Notes: generated by a model from the sequence alone, not told the origin. A stretch of 64,000 nucleotides of DNA from Betaproteobacteria bacterium LSUCC0117 (GCA_030441535.1 JAUJFZ010000001.1:400001-464000); one strand, 5' to 3'; positions 17,727 to 25,644 are shown, numbered from the stretch's first letter. Made by a program: numbers and translations.

Positions 17727-18023
17727 ATGTCTTTCATGGCAAAAAAGCCTTCATCTTTCCAGCGCCACTTGACGCCGGGTGATATCTCCGCCGTGATTCA
17801 AATGGCTTGGGAGGATCGCACCACGTTCGAAACCATTTTCGAGCGATTGGGTGTGACCGAACACGAGGTCATTCGTATTATGCGGAGTGAGTTGCGCCCC
17901 AGTTCTTTTCGCATGTGGCGCAAGCGCGTAACCGGTCGCAAAACCAAGCACCGCGCGCTGCGCGACCCGGATATGCCGCACCATGATCGTGCAATCGCCG
18001 ATCACCGCCGACCCAACGCATAG
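17727..18023 (+). CDS. DUF2805/TIGR03643 family small protein
   Basis: A 98-residue, Arg/Trp-rich protein. The signatures DISAVIQMAWEDRTTFETI, GVTEHEVIRIMR and PSSFRMWRKRVTGRKTKH match a short uncharacterised bacterial family, probably a helix-turn-helix-like or nucleic-acid-binding fold. ATG at 17727 or 17736 are both possible. The family is often met near photolyase-related genes (recollection, not verified here), as in this window. A terminator follows directly. Confidence 0.8.
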   Translation: MSFMAKKPSSFQRHLTPGDISAVIQMAWEDRTTFETIFERLGVTEHEVIRIMRSELRPSSFRMWRKRVTGRKTKHRALRDPDMPHHDRAIADHRRPNA

Positions 18024-18026
18024 GTC

Positions 18027-18046
18027 GTCGCTGAAGCGACATTTTT
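18027..18046 (+). terminator. Rho-independent terminator after DUF2805
   Basis: Stem GTCGC/GCGAC around a TGAA tetraloop, then ATTTTT, 4 nt after the stop codon. It separates this gene from the AOR operon. Confidence 0.8.
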
Positions 18047-18083
18047 CCTGCGATTTGGCGTGGAAACTAGGGTTATCACTAGC

Positions 18084-18105
18084 CAATTCATAGCCCTATG
18101 AATTG
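18084..18105. promoter_or_regulatory. Perfect palindrome upstream of the AOR operon
   Basis: Arms CAATTCATAG and CTATGAATTG are exact reverse complements separated by CC, about 60 nt before the first start codon of the operon. With no T tract and a position in the promoter region, it is more like an operator than a terminator. The binding regulator is unknown and no regulator gene is adjacent. Confidence 0.6.
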
Positions 18106-18164
18106 CAAAACACATCACAATGAAAGTTAGTTTTTTCGTTGGCTGATCCTAAATGGAGTCGTAA

Positions 18165-18641
18165 ATGCAAAAAGTGTTGCACATCAATCCAGATAAATGT
18201 ACCGGCTGCTTGCAGTGTGAAATGGCGTGTTCTTACGAGAACTACGGCATATTCGCGCCCGCGAAGTCGCGTATCAAAGTTTTTGATTTTCATGAGACCG
18301 GTAAGAAGGTGCCCTCAACCTGCACCCAATGCGATGAGGCTTGGTGCCTGCATGCTTGCCCCGTTGAGGCGATTACCAAGAACAAGGTCACTGGTGCGAT
18401 GGAGGTCAACGAGAGCACTTGCGTGGGTTGCAAGGTTTGCACCATCGCTTGCCCCTTCGGCACCATCAACTACGTGCAAGAAACCGGCAAGGTCCAAAAA
18501 TGTGACCTGTGCGGCGGTGACCCTGCTTGCGCATCGGCTTGCCCCACTGGCGCCATCACCTATGTGGATGCCAACTGGACGGGCTTAGACAAGATGAAGC
18601 AGTGGGCTGACAAGCTCGGCAATCAACCTTCAGCAACTTAA
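18165..18641 (+). CDS. Polyferredoxin subunit of aldehyde oxidoreductase (AorA-like)
   Basis: A 158-residue electron-transfer subunit with four [4Fe-4S]-type cysteine clusters: CTGCLQCEMAC, CTQCDEAWCLHACP, CVGCKVCTIACP and CDLCGGDPACASACP, arranged as in HycB/AorA-like proteins. No signal peptide, so it is cytoplasmic. It begins the operon and lies 23 nt before the catalytic subunit. It should carry electrons between the tungsten enzyme and the FAD subunit, as in the Aromatoleum-type multi-subunit AOR. Confidence 0.9.
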   Translation: MQKVLHINPDKCTGCLQCEMACSYENYGIFAPAKSRIKVFDFHETGKKVPSTCTQCDEAWCLHACPVEAITKNKVTGAMEVNESTCVGCKVCTIACPFGTINYVQETGKVQKCDLCGGDPACASACPTGAITYVDANWTGLDKMKQWADKLGNQPSAT

Positions 18642-18664
18642 TCCAACACAAGGAGTTACGCATT

Positions 18665-20512
18665 ATGTCTTGGGCTGGAAAAATCCTCCGCGTCAATCTG
18701 ACAAACGGTACCGTTAAATCTGAACCCCTCAATATGCAGTGGGCCCGCGAATACATCGGGTCACGCGGCTTGGGCTCTAAATACCTCGTTGATGAAGTCG
18801 ACCCAAAGGTCGACCCTTTGTCCCCCGATAACAAGATCATTTGGGCAACGGGCCCACTGACCGGCACCATGGCCTCCACAGGTGGCCGTTATACCGTGAT
18901 CACCAAGAGCCCGTTGACCGGTGCGATCGCCTGTTCAAACTCGGGCGGTTACTGGGGTGCCGAGCTGAAGATGGCCGGCTGGGACATGATCATTTTTGAG
19001 GGCAAGTCCCCCACGCCGGTCTACCTGTCGATCGTCGACGGTGACGCCGAGCTGAAAGACGCCTCAGACCTGTGGGGCAAGAGCGTCTGGAAGACGGAGG
19101 GTGAGCTTAAGAGCCGTCACCAAGATCCACTGTTGCGAGTCTCCTCAATCGGTAAAGCGGGTGAAAACCAAGTGCTCTACGCAGCCGTCGTGAATGATTT
19201 GCACCGTGCGGCTGGCCGCTCTGGCGTTGGTGCTGTGATGGGTAGCAAGAACCTGAAGGCGATCGCTGTACGCGGCACCATCGGTGTGGGCAACATCCGT
19301 GACCCGAAAGCCTTCATGCAAGTCACGGCCGAGAAGAAGAAGATCTTGGCAGAGAACGGCGTGACTGGGCAGGGCTTGCCCGCTTACGGTACCCAGGTGC
19401 TGATGAACGTGATCAACGAGGTGGGCGGTTTGCCAACCCGTAACCACCGCGATGTGCAGTTTGAGGGTGCCAAGGACATCTCGGCGGAGGCCATGGCGAC
19501 ACCCCGTGAAACCGATGGTAAGAAACACTTGGTTACCAACCAAGCGTGCTTTGGTTGCACGATTGCGTGTGGTCGCATCAGTAAGATCGACGAAGGACAC
19601 TTCTCCGTCAAGAACAAGCCAGAGTACTGGGGCGCTAACGGTGGCCTCGAGTACGAAGCCGCGTGGGCCTTGGGTGCTGCAAACGGCGTGAACGACTTGG
19701 AGGCGTTGCAGTACGCCAACTTGATTTGTAACGAAGAGGGCTTTGATCCCATCAGCTTCGGCGCCACCATCGGTGCCGTCATGGAGTTGTACGAGATCGG
19801 TGCACTGACCAAAGAGCAAATCGGTATCGACGCCAAGTTCGGCTCCGCTGAGGCTTTGTGCCAGTTCGCTGACATGACCGCTAGCGGTGAAGGTTTTGGT
19901 AAGGAGATCGGTCAGGGCTCTAAGCGCCTGACAGCCAAGTACGGCCACCCCGACCTCAGCATGAGCGTGAAGGGCCAAGAGTTCCCCGCCTATGACGGTC
20001 GTGTGATCCAGGGTATTGGCTTGGCTTACGCTACCAGTAACCGCGGTGCTTGCCACTTGCGCGGCTACACCATCGCCTCCGAGGTGCTGGGTATTCCAGT
20101 CAAGACAGAGCCTGCAGATTCAGAGGGCAAACCCGAGTTGGTCAAAGCCTTCCAGGATGCGACAGCCTCTTTCGACTCTTCTGGTTTGTGCGTCTTCACA
20201 ACCTTCGCTTGGGGCTTGGCCGATTTGGCACCTCAACTGCAGGCTGCGTGCGACGAGTCATACACCACTGAAGAGCTGGAAAAGATTGGCGAGCGCATCT
20301 GGAACATGGAGCGCGAGTTCAACAACGCCGCTGGCTTTACCGCCAAGGACGACAATCTGCCCAAGCGCCTCTTGACCGAAGCGGCCAAGACCGGCCCAGG
20401 CAAAGGCTCAGTGAGCAAGTTGGCTGAAATGCTGCCCAAGTATTACGACGTGCGCGGTTGGGACCCAGAAGGTCGCCCCACAGCGGACACCAAGAAGCGC
20501 TTGGGTTTGTAA
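18665..20512 (+). CDS. Tungsten-containing aldehyde:ferredoxin oxidoreductase, catalytic subunit
   Basis: Oxidises aldehydes to acids, or the reverse, at a tungsten bis-metallopterin centre. The 615-residue protein has the AOR N-terminal domain (GKILRVNLTNG, ATGPLTGTMASTGGRY), the cofactor-binding AAGRSGVGAVMGSKNLKAI segment (about 182-200), and cluster cysteines Cys295, Cys298, Cys302 (ACFGCTIAC) and Cys509. AAGGAG precedes the ATG at good spacing. It sits with polyferredoxin, FAD and MoaD-like genes, as in betaproteobacterial AOR operons that couple to NAD. Molybdenum instead of tungsten cannot be excluded from sequence. Confidence 0.93.
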   Translation: MSWAGKILRVNLTNGTVKSEPLNMQWAREYIGSRGLGSKYLVDEVDPKVDPLSPDNKIIWATGPLTGTMASTGGRYTVITKSPLTGAIACSNSGGYWGAELKMAGWDMIIFEGKSPTPVYLSIVDGDAELKDASDLWGKSVWKTEGELKSRHQDPLLRVSSIGKAGENQVLYAAVVNDLHRAAGRSGVGAVMGSKNLKAIAVRGTIGVGNIRDPKAFMQVTAEKKKILAENGVTGQGLPAYGTQVLMNVINEVGGLPTRNHRDVQFEGAKDISAEAMATPRETDGKKHLVTNQACFGCTIACGRISKIDEGHFSVKNKPEYWGANGGLEYEAAWALGAANGVNDLEALQYANLICNEEGFDPISFGATIGAVMELYEIGALTKEQIGIDAKFGSAEALCQFADMTASGEGFGKEIGQGSKRLTAKYGHPDLSMSVKGQEFPAYDGRVIQGIGLAYATSNRGACHLRGYTIASEVLGIPVKTEPADSEGKPELVKAFQDATASFDSSGLCVFTTFAWGLADLAPQLQAACDESYTTEELEKIGERIWNMEREFNNAAGFTAKDDNLPKRLLTEAAKTGPGKGSVSKLAEMLPKYYDVRGWDPEGRPTADTKKRLGL

Positions 20513-20515
20513 GCC

Positions 20516-21859
20516 ATGGCTCATCACGTCATTCTTGGCGCCGGCCCGGCTGGCGTGATCGCGGCGGAAACCATCCGCAAGCAGGCACCCCACGATCAGA
20601 TAACGATCGTGGGTGATGAGGCGGAGCCGCCCTACTCGCGTATGGCCATTCCCTACCTCCTGATTGGCAACATTCAGGAGGATGGCACCTATCTGCGCAA
20701 AAGCGCGACGCACTTCGAGGCATTGAATGTCAAGCAGGTGTCCGCGCGTGCGCAACGGGTTGATGGCGCAGGCAAGCAGGTTCACCTCAGTAATTGTGAA
20801 GTCCTTGCCTTTGACAAGTTGTTGATTGCGACGGGCTCGCGTCCCGTTCAGCCGCCCATTCCTGGAATCGATAGCCCTGAGGTGCAAACCTGCTGGACGC
20901 TTGAGGACGCCCGCGCCATCATGGCGTTGGCAAAGCCGGGTGCCCGGGTCGTGCAGATGGGGGCTGGTTTTATTGGCTGCATCATCATGGAGGCCTTGGC
21001 CGCACGCGGTGTTCAGTTGACCGTGGTGGAGATGGGTGACCGCATGGTGCCCCGCATGATGGGCCCGGTTGCGGGTGGCATGATTCGCGATTGGGTACAG
21101 AACAAGGGCGTGCAAGTGTTCACGGGTGCCAAGGTCACATCGATTCAACGCCAAGGTGAATCATCCGGTGGTCTGCTGTCTAAGTTGGCGGGCATGTTGG
21201 GTGGTGGCAGTCAGGATGCATCCGACGCGCCAGTGACCGTCGTTTTGTCCAATGGCAAAAAGATTCCAGCTGACTTGGTCATCAGCGCGACCGGCGTGAA
21301 GCCGTGCATTGATTTCCTTGAGGGTTCAGACGTCAAGTGCCTGCAGGGTGTCCTGACCGACGAGCATTTACAAACCAACGTACCGGGTGTCTACGCGGCG
21401 GGTGATTGTGCGGAGGCCTTTGACAAGGTCAGCGGCAAAACCATCGTGAGCGCGATCCAGCCCAACGCGGCCGAACAGGCGCGGGTTGCCGCCCTCAATA
21501 TGGTGGGGAAGACCACCTACCTCAAGGGCGTGACGCAAATCAACGTGCTGGACACGCTGGGCCTCATCTCTACCAGTTTTGGTAACTGGGAAGGGGTGTC
21601 TGGCGGTGAGTCGGCAACACTGACCACCGATAGCCGCCACCTGAGCCTGCAATTCAGCGGCGATGTGATGGTCGGCTGTAACAGTGTGGGCTGGACAGAC
21701 CATGTCGGTGTCATGCGTGGTTTGGTTGAAGGTCAAGTGCATCTCGGTGAATGGAAAGACAAGCTGATTGAGGACCCCACGCAGCTGATGCGTGCCTACT
21801 TGGCGCGCTCGCAAGCGCAAGGCGAGTGGAGCGGTGCCAACGACACGCGTCGTCGCTAA
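20516..21859 (+). CDS. FAD/NAD-dependent oxidoreductase subunit (AorC-like)
   Basis: A 447-residue two-dinucleotide-fold flavoprotein: FAD motif ILGAGPAGVIAAET at the N terminus, ATGSRPVQPPIPG, an NAD motif VVQMGAGFIGCIIMEALAARG near residue 150, and VPGVYAAGDCAEA near residue 290. It starts 3 nt after the AOR catalytic gene, so it is its likely partner for exchanging electrons with NAD(H). The family also includes nitrite and rubredoxin reductases; context makes the AOR role most likely. Confidence 0.85.
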   Translation: MAHHVILGAGPAGVIAAETIRKQAPHDQITIVGDEAEPPYSRMAIPYLLIGNIQEDGTYLRKSATHFEALNVKQVSARAQRVDGAGKQVHLSNCEVLAFDKLLIATGSRPVQPPIPGIDSPEVQTCWTLEDARAIMALAKPGARVVQMGAGFIGCIIMEALAARGVQLTVVEMGDRMVPRMMGPVAGGMIRDWVQNKGVQVFTGAKVTSIQRQGESSGGLLSKLAGMLGGGSQDASDAPVTVVLSNGKKIPADLVISATGVKPCIDFLEGSDVKCLQGVLTDEHLQTNVPGVYAAGDCAEAFDKVSGKTIVSAIQPNAAEQARVAALNMVGKTTYLKGVTQINVLDTLGLISTSFGNWEGVSGGESATLTTDSRHLSLQFSGDVMVGCNSVGWTDHVGVMRGLVEGQVHLGEWKDKLIEDPTQLMRAYLARSQAQGEWSGANDTRRR

Positions 21860-21876
21860 AGGGTCTGTTTCAATCG

Positions 21877-22131
21877 ATGAAAATTACATTCAAGTTATTT
21901 GCCACCCTCACCGACTATCTGCCCCAAGAGCACCGACGAGCGAATCAAATGGATCTGGATGTCGCACCCGATGCGAGCATCCTGAACATCATTGATTCGT
22001 TCGCTTTGCCTGAAAAACTGGTGCACTTGGTGCTGGTCAACGGCCACTACGTCGCCCCTGAGGCGCGTGCAACGCGGCAGCTTGTCGAAAACGATGTGCT
22101 GGCCATTTGGCCACCTATCGCAGGTGGTTGA
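21877..22131 (+). CDS. MoaD/ThiS-like ubiquitin-fold protein
   Basis: An 84-residue beta-grasp protein starting MKITFKLFATLTDYLP and ending in PPIAGG. The C-terminal Gly-Gly is the site of adenylation and thiocarboxylation in MoaD and ThiS. Start at 21877 is chosen because the longer frame from 21826 overlaps the FAD subunit gene. Encoded inside an AOR operon, it may be a dedicated sulfur carrier for the pterin of the tungsten cofactor. No MoaE or MoeB is encoded in the window, so general enzymes must act with it. Confidence 0.85.
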   Translation: MKITFKLFATLTDYLPQEHRRANQMDLDVAPDASILNIIDSFALPEKLVHLVLVNGHYVAPEARATRQLVENDVLAIWPPIAGG

Positions 22132-22145
22132 GGGTCGGTAAGCCA

Positions 22146-22445
22146 ATGCAATCGAGCTATGCCGAGGCGTTCACACGTGAGATGGGTTGCTCTCTCAATG
22201 AGTGGCATGGGTGGTTGCCCAATGCCATTGGCGACCATCCTTGGACGTTATCCGATTCGTCAGCCGATATCCGTTTCTCGGATGGTGGTTTACGAATCGA
22301 TTGGCAAGTGGGAGCCCCTCGGGTTATCGCACTTGCCAGTATTCCGCGCTTGATTGTGACCTTCACGTTTACCAATCAAGACGCGGTACAGCGCTATGCC
22401 TTCATGCGTCGTTTTGACTTGTATATGCAGCGTGGTGGGGGCTAG
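22146..22445 (+). CDS. AOR-operon-associated protein of unknown function
   Basis: A 99-residue protein that I cannot assign. It begins 14 nt after the MoaD-like gene and is the last gene of the operon. Visible features: an N-terminal helix-like segment, WLPNAIGDHPW, a strand-rich middle (ADIRFSDGGLRIDWQ) and a basic, aromatic C terminus (RLIVTFTFTNQDAVQRY, FMRRFDLYMQRGGG). No signal peptide, membrane span or Cys cluster. Its position suggests a role in cofactor insertion or assembly of the oxidoreductase. The frame extends upstream to 22107 but would then overlap the previous gene. Confidence 0.7.
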   Translation: MQSSYAEAFTREMGCSLNEWHGWLPNAIGDHPWTLSDSSADIRFSDGGLRIDWQVGAPRVIALASIPRLIVTFTFTNQDAVQRYAFMRRFDLYMQRGGG

Positions 22446-22469
22446 GCTTTTCCCTAATTGAGTTTGTTG

Positions 22470-22497
22470 ATTCCGATTCATACGATCGGGTCGGAAT
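22470..22497. promoter_or_regulatory. Inverted repeat upstream of the cytochrome gene
   Basis: ATTCCGA and TCGGAAT are exact inverted copies separated by 14 nt, about 50 nt before the cytochrome start, in the only sizeable gap between the AOR operon and the cytochrome/flavoprotein pair. It may be an operator or part of a promoter. Confidence 0.35.
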
Positions 22498-22548
22498 ATA
22501 GATAACCAAGAATATTTTCGTCCTTGTTCAAAAATTGGGAGATGAACC

Positions 22549-22854
22549 ATGAGCCTGAGAAAGTTGGCATCAACAACCGGTGCCGCGCTGTTGTTGCTCA
22601 CCGCAAACGCCGTATCGGCGCAAGATCTGCAAGTTAAACAATGGGCTTCAGCCTGTGCCAATTGCCATGGCACCAACGGCAAGGCCGTCGGCGCAGCACC
22701 TGCTTTGGCCGGTCAGCCTGCCGCTGAACTGATCAAAAAAATGGCGGCCTACAAGGCTGGTGCGGTTCCAGCAACCATCATGCATCAGATTGCCAAGGGT
22801 TATACCGATGCGCAAATTGAAGCCATGGCTGCGTTTTTTGCAGCTCAAAAATAA
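22549..22854 (+). CDS. Class I c-type cytochrome (FccA/c553-like)
   Basis: A 101-residue periplasmic monoheme cytochrome: signal peptide ending AVSAQ, heme motif CANCH at residues 36-40 and a likely axial methionine at Met79 (TIMHQIAKGY). The pattern matches small cytochrome subunits of flavocytochrome c sulfide dehydrogenase and soluble c553 proteins. It is 13 nt ahead of an FccB-like flavoprotein gene, so the two probably form one periplasmic complex. Confidence 0.9.
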   Translation: MSLRKLASTTGAALLLLTANAVSAQDLQVKQWASACANCHGTNGKAVGAAPALAGQPAAELIKKMAAYKAGAVPATIMHQIAKGYTDAQIEAMAAFFAAQK

Positions 22855-22867
22855 GTGAGGTGAAACC

Positions 22868-24148
22868 ATGAAACGTCGTCAATTTATTAATTCAATCGGC
22901 GCGGGTGCAGGTCTGACCGCTTTGGGCTTGAGCGCAGGTTGCGCCACAGTGGGTGGCTCGAAGGGCAAGGTCGTTGTGATCGGCGGGGGCTTCTCTGGGG
23001 CCACGGCCGCCAAGTACATTCGCATGTGGTCGGAGGGTGCCATTGCGGTCACGTTAATCGAGCCGAATCCCGCCTTCGTGTCGTGCCCCATTTCCAACTT
23101 GGTCTTGGGTGGTGTCAAGCAGATGGCCGATATCACAACCTCCTACGACAACTTAAAAAATCGCCATGGGATTCAGATGGTGCGAGACACGGTCGTTGCT
23201 GTTGACACCACCAAGCGCACCGTGACACTGGCAGGTGGCAGCACGCTACCCTATGACCGTTTGATTGTTTCGCCCGGTATCGACTTCATGTACGACAAGA
23301 TCCCTGGTTTGAATAACGCGGACGCGCAATCAAAGGTCATGCACGCTTGGAAGGCAGGCGCGCAGACAGCGACTTTGCGCAAGCAGCTTGAGGCCATGCC
23401 AGATGGCGGAGTCTTCGCCATGTCCGTGCCGCTGGGTCCTTACCGTTGCCCGCCCGGGCCCTATGAGCGTGCCTGCCAGATTGCCGGTTATTTCAAGCGC
23501 GAGAAGCCCAGAAGCAAGGTGGTCTTGTTTGATGCCAACAAAGATGTGGTGTCAAAAGGTAAGTTGTTCAAGAAGGCGTGGGCCGATCATTACAACGGCT
23601 ATATCGACTATCGGCCCAACCACAAAGTGATTGACGTTGATGTGCAAACGAAAACATTGAAGTTCGATTTCAACGACGACATGAAGGCCGATGTCTTGAA
23701 CGTCATCCCCGAGATGCGCGCTGGTACGATTGCGCGTACCGCTGGTTTGGCAACACTGGATAACCGCTGGTGTGAGGTGGATTTCCTGACTTTTGAGTCA
23801 AAAGCCCAGAAGAACGTGCATGTGCTGGGTGATTCCATTCAGGGTGCGCCGGGGATGCCGAAATCAGGCCACATGGCTAACCAGCACGGCAAGACCTGTG
23901 CGGCTGCCGTGGTGGCGATGATGACCGGGCAAGAGGTTCCTTCGTCACCGGTTTATGCCAACACCTGCTACAGCTTCGTGACCCCGGATGAGGTGGTACA
24001 CGTGGCCAGTGTCCACAGCTACGACGTTGAGAAAAAGACCATGCTGGCAGTGAAAGGTGCCGGTGGCCTGACGCCTGAGGCGAACAAGTTAGAAGGTGTT
24101 TACGCCATGAACTGGGCGCAAAACATCTGGGCTGACATGCTGGGTTGA
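22868..24148 (+). CDS. Flavocytochrome c sulfide dehydrogenase-like flavoprotein (FccB family)
   Basis: A 426-residue Tat-exported FAD protein: KRRQFINSIGAGAG followed by a cleavable or lipobox-like segment (LSAGC). FAD motif VVVIGGGFSGATAAK is at residues 35-49. Cys194 (PYRCPPGPYERA) and Cys367 (ANTCYSFV) match the redox-active cysteine pair of FccB. With the preceding cytochrome it should oxidise sulfide or a related sulfur compound and reduce cytochrome c. SGHMANQHGK is also as in the family. A terminator follows. Confidence 0.9.
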   Translation: MKRRQFINSIGAGAGLTALGLSAGCATVGGSKGKVVVIGGGFSGATAAKYIRMWSEGAIAVTLIEPNPAFVSCPISNLVLGGVKQMADITTSYDNLKNRHGIQMVRDTVVAVDTTKRTVTLAGGSTLPYDRLIVSPGIDFMYDKIPGLNNADAQSKVMHAWKAGAQTATLRKQLEAMPDGGVFAMSVPLGPYRCPPGPYERACQIAGYFKREKPRSKVVLFDANKDVVSKGKLFKKAWADHYNGYIDYRPNHKVIDVDVQTKTLKFDFNDDMKADVLNVIPEMRAGTIARTAGLATLDNRWCEVDFLTFESKAQKNVHVLGDSIQGAPGMPKSGHMANQHGKTCAAAVVAMMTGQEVPSSPVYANTCYSFVTPDEVVHVASVHSYDVEKKTMLAVKGAGGLTPEANKLEGVYAMNWAQNIWADMLG

Positions 24149-24161
24149 TGCACTTAAAAAT

Positions 24162-24216
24162 GTCCGCAAATCGTGCGGACTGCACCTAAAAGCCACGGTT
24201 AACCCGTGGCTTTTTT
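24162..24216 (+). terminator. Two hairpins ending the cytochrome/flavoprotein unit
   Basis: A first hairpin, GTCCGC/GCGGAC (24162-24180), is followed by a rho-independent terminator with stem AGCCACGG/CCGTGGCT (24191-24210) and six T. Confidence 0.9.
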
Positions 24217-24470
24217 ATGCTGGATCATCCAACTCCATACATCACATCATCAAAAGGGGCTCTAACCATTTTGGGCACGCTATTCAAACAAGTCAGCCTA
24301 ATTTCTGAGCGATATGAACTCCGTAGCTGTAATAAGCACTGTATCTTCTGTATAAAGCGATCTTCGATAGCTCGGCTTGGACAATTGCTCTCGCGTCTTC
24401 ACAGTCATGTTTAGACAAAAAGCCGACAAAAGCATTCTCGAGCGGTGCATTGAATGTACCAAGTTGATTT
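24217..24470. other. Spacer left of SDR copy A with an open fragment
   Basis: No complete gene. On the minus strand, directly after the SDR stop, a frame stays open for about 58 codons (24293-24470) with no start of its own and a fairly protein-like composition. It could be a gene end whose front was lost at the SDR boundary. Confidence 0.35.
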
Positions 24471-25205
24471 CTAAATCATCATTCCACCATCTACCGTAAA
24501 TAATTGGCCCGTTGCAAAAACTGACTCGTCGCTGGACAAGTAAATCACGATGGGTGCAATTTCCGCTGCTTGAGCCAATCTGCCCATGGGCTGGCGCGCA
24601 ATAAATGCCTTTCGCGCGGCGATGGGATCGTCGTAACTGTTGATGCGCTCACCCAATGAAGGCGTATCTACAGTGCCCGGTGCAATCGCATTGCAGCGTA
24701 TGCCCTGCCCCACATAGTCGGCAGCCACGGCTTTGGTTAGTCCCACGACAGCAGCCTTACTCGCGCCATAAATAAATCTGTTGGGCAAACCTTTGGAGGC
24801 GCCGCACACGCTAGCCATATTGATAATGCTACCGCCTCCACGAGCCAGCATGTTGGGTAGTGCGGCCTGTATGGTCCAGAACTGAGATCTCGCATTGAGG
24901 TTGAAGGCAAACTCCCACTCTTGGTCTGTTGCTTGCGCAATTGATCCGTTGTGCACATAGCCTGCACAGTTGAACAAAATATCAAGCGGCGGCAGTTGTG
25001 CCAACAATTTATGAATGGCTTTTTTATCCAGCACATCCAGTACGGCGGTTTGAATATTGCGCACCTCTTTCAACGTTGCCAATGCATCCGGGTTGACATC
25101 AGTTGCCCACACTGTGGCGCCTTGCTCGGCCATGGCCAATGCGCATGCCCGACCAATTCCTTGCCCAGCTGCGGTGATCAAAGCCGTTTTACCTAGTAGT
25201 CGCAT
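24471..25205 (-). CDS. SDR dehydrogenase, copy A (BDH2/2-keto-3-deoxy-fuconate dehydrogenase-like)
   Basis: A 244-residue NAD-dependent SDR: TAAGQGIGRA cofactor motif, ATDVNPD (Asp favouring NAD), FNCAGYVHNG, catalytic Ser in NMASVCGASKG, Tyr/Lys in YGASKAAVVGLT, and CNAIAPGTVDTPSL. The sequence resembles human DHRS6/BDH2 and bacterial 2-keto-3-deoxy-L-fuconate dehydrogenases, so a sugar-acid or hydroxy-acid substrate is likely. ATG at 25205 has GGAGG six bases upstream. A nearly identical copy lies 26 kb away; they differ at residue 73 (Pro here, Arg there) and once near the C terminus (LSSDES here, LASDES there). Confidence 0.88.
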   Translation of the reverse strand: MRLLGKTALITAAGQGIGRACALAMAEQGATVWATDVNPDALATLKEVRNIQTAVLDVLDKKAIHKLLAQLPPLDILFNCAGYVHNGSIAQATDQEWEFAFNLNARSQFWTIQAALPNMLARGGGSIINMASVCGASKGLPNRFIYGASKAAVVGLTKAVAADYVGQGIRCNAIAPGTVDTPSLGERINSYDDPIAARKAFIARQPMGRLAQAAEIAPIVIYLSSDESVFATGQLFTVDGGMMI

Positions 25206-25222
25206 AATTGCCTCCGTCAAGT
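24471..25222 (-). repeat. Long duplicated block, copy A
   Basis: 752 bp shared with 50515-51266 with about 11 mismatches by eye (roughly 98.5% identity). Identity begins exactly at the stop codon and ends 17 nt before the start codon, just past the ribosome-binding site. The flanks are unrelated. Confidence 0.93.
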
Positions 25223-25264
25223 TATAAACCGGATCTGTAGATAAACCGCAGGTGTTCGGGGCCG

Positions 25265-25603
25265 TTAGTTTGGCGAAAAAGACACTGGCAGTGGCGACTC
25301 GATCATCTCGAGGGCCCTGCGCAAAAGTCGATCAGCTAACTCTGTGCTAATCAACTCAGCCTCTGACAAAGTTGCAATTAATCCCTTGATCGTTTGTGCG
25401 TCCGAACCTCGCAAAGTAGCGCGCATCGAGGTCAATCGCGCGACAGACGTCTGCAATTGACCAGATTGCTCAGCGAGTAGGTCTCGAACCAACAACGTAT
25501 GGGCGGAAACCAGTCTGTTAATTTCATTAACACTGAGCTCGCCTTCAACCGATGAGCTAAAAAACTTGCGGACACAAGATGGAATTGTAGGTGGCGCACT
25601 CAT
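25265..25603 (-). CDS. Small protein of unknown function, helical
   Basis: I do not recognise this 112-residue protein. It is mostly predicted helix by composition (Leu, Ala, Glu, Ser rich), with heptad-like stretches around ELSVNEINRLVSAHTLLVRDLL and ELISTELADRLLRRALEMI, no signal peptide and one cysteine. It is the third gene of a minus-strand trio: 41 nt after the second globin-like gene and 59 nt before the duplicated SDR block. The trio may be one transcript starting from the AT-rich region at 26.4-26.7 kb. Confidence 0.6.
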   Translation of the reverse strand: MSAPPTIPSCVRKFFSSSVEGELSVNEINRLVSAHTLLVRDLLAEQSGQLQTSVARLTSMRATLRGSDAQTIKGLIATLSEAELISTELADRLLRRALEMIESPLPVSFSPN

Positions 25604-25644
25604 TACTCGTTAACTTTCGATGTTTCGACCAACACCTATGGCGA

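Noticed and set aside
19145..20056. Long open frame of 303 codons on the minus strand inside the AOR catalytic gene
   Set aside because: It is antisense to a fully conserved AOR coding sequence, has no ribosome-binding site and no family resemblance; long antisense frames are common in GC-rich genes.
24471..25222. An insertion sequence as the cause of the SDR duplication
   Set aside because: No transposase, terminal inverted repeats or target-site duplications are visible at either copy; the block is just the gene with its ribosome-binding site.
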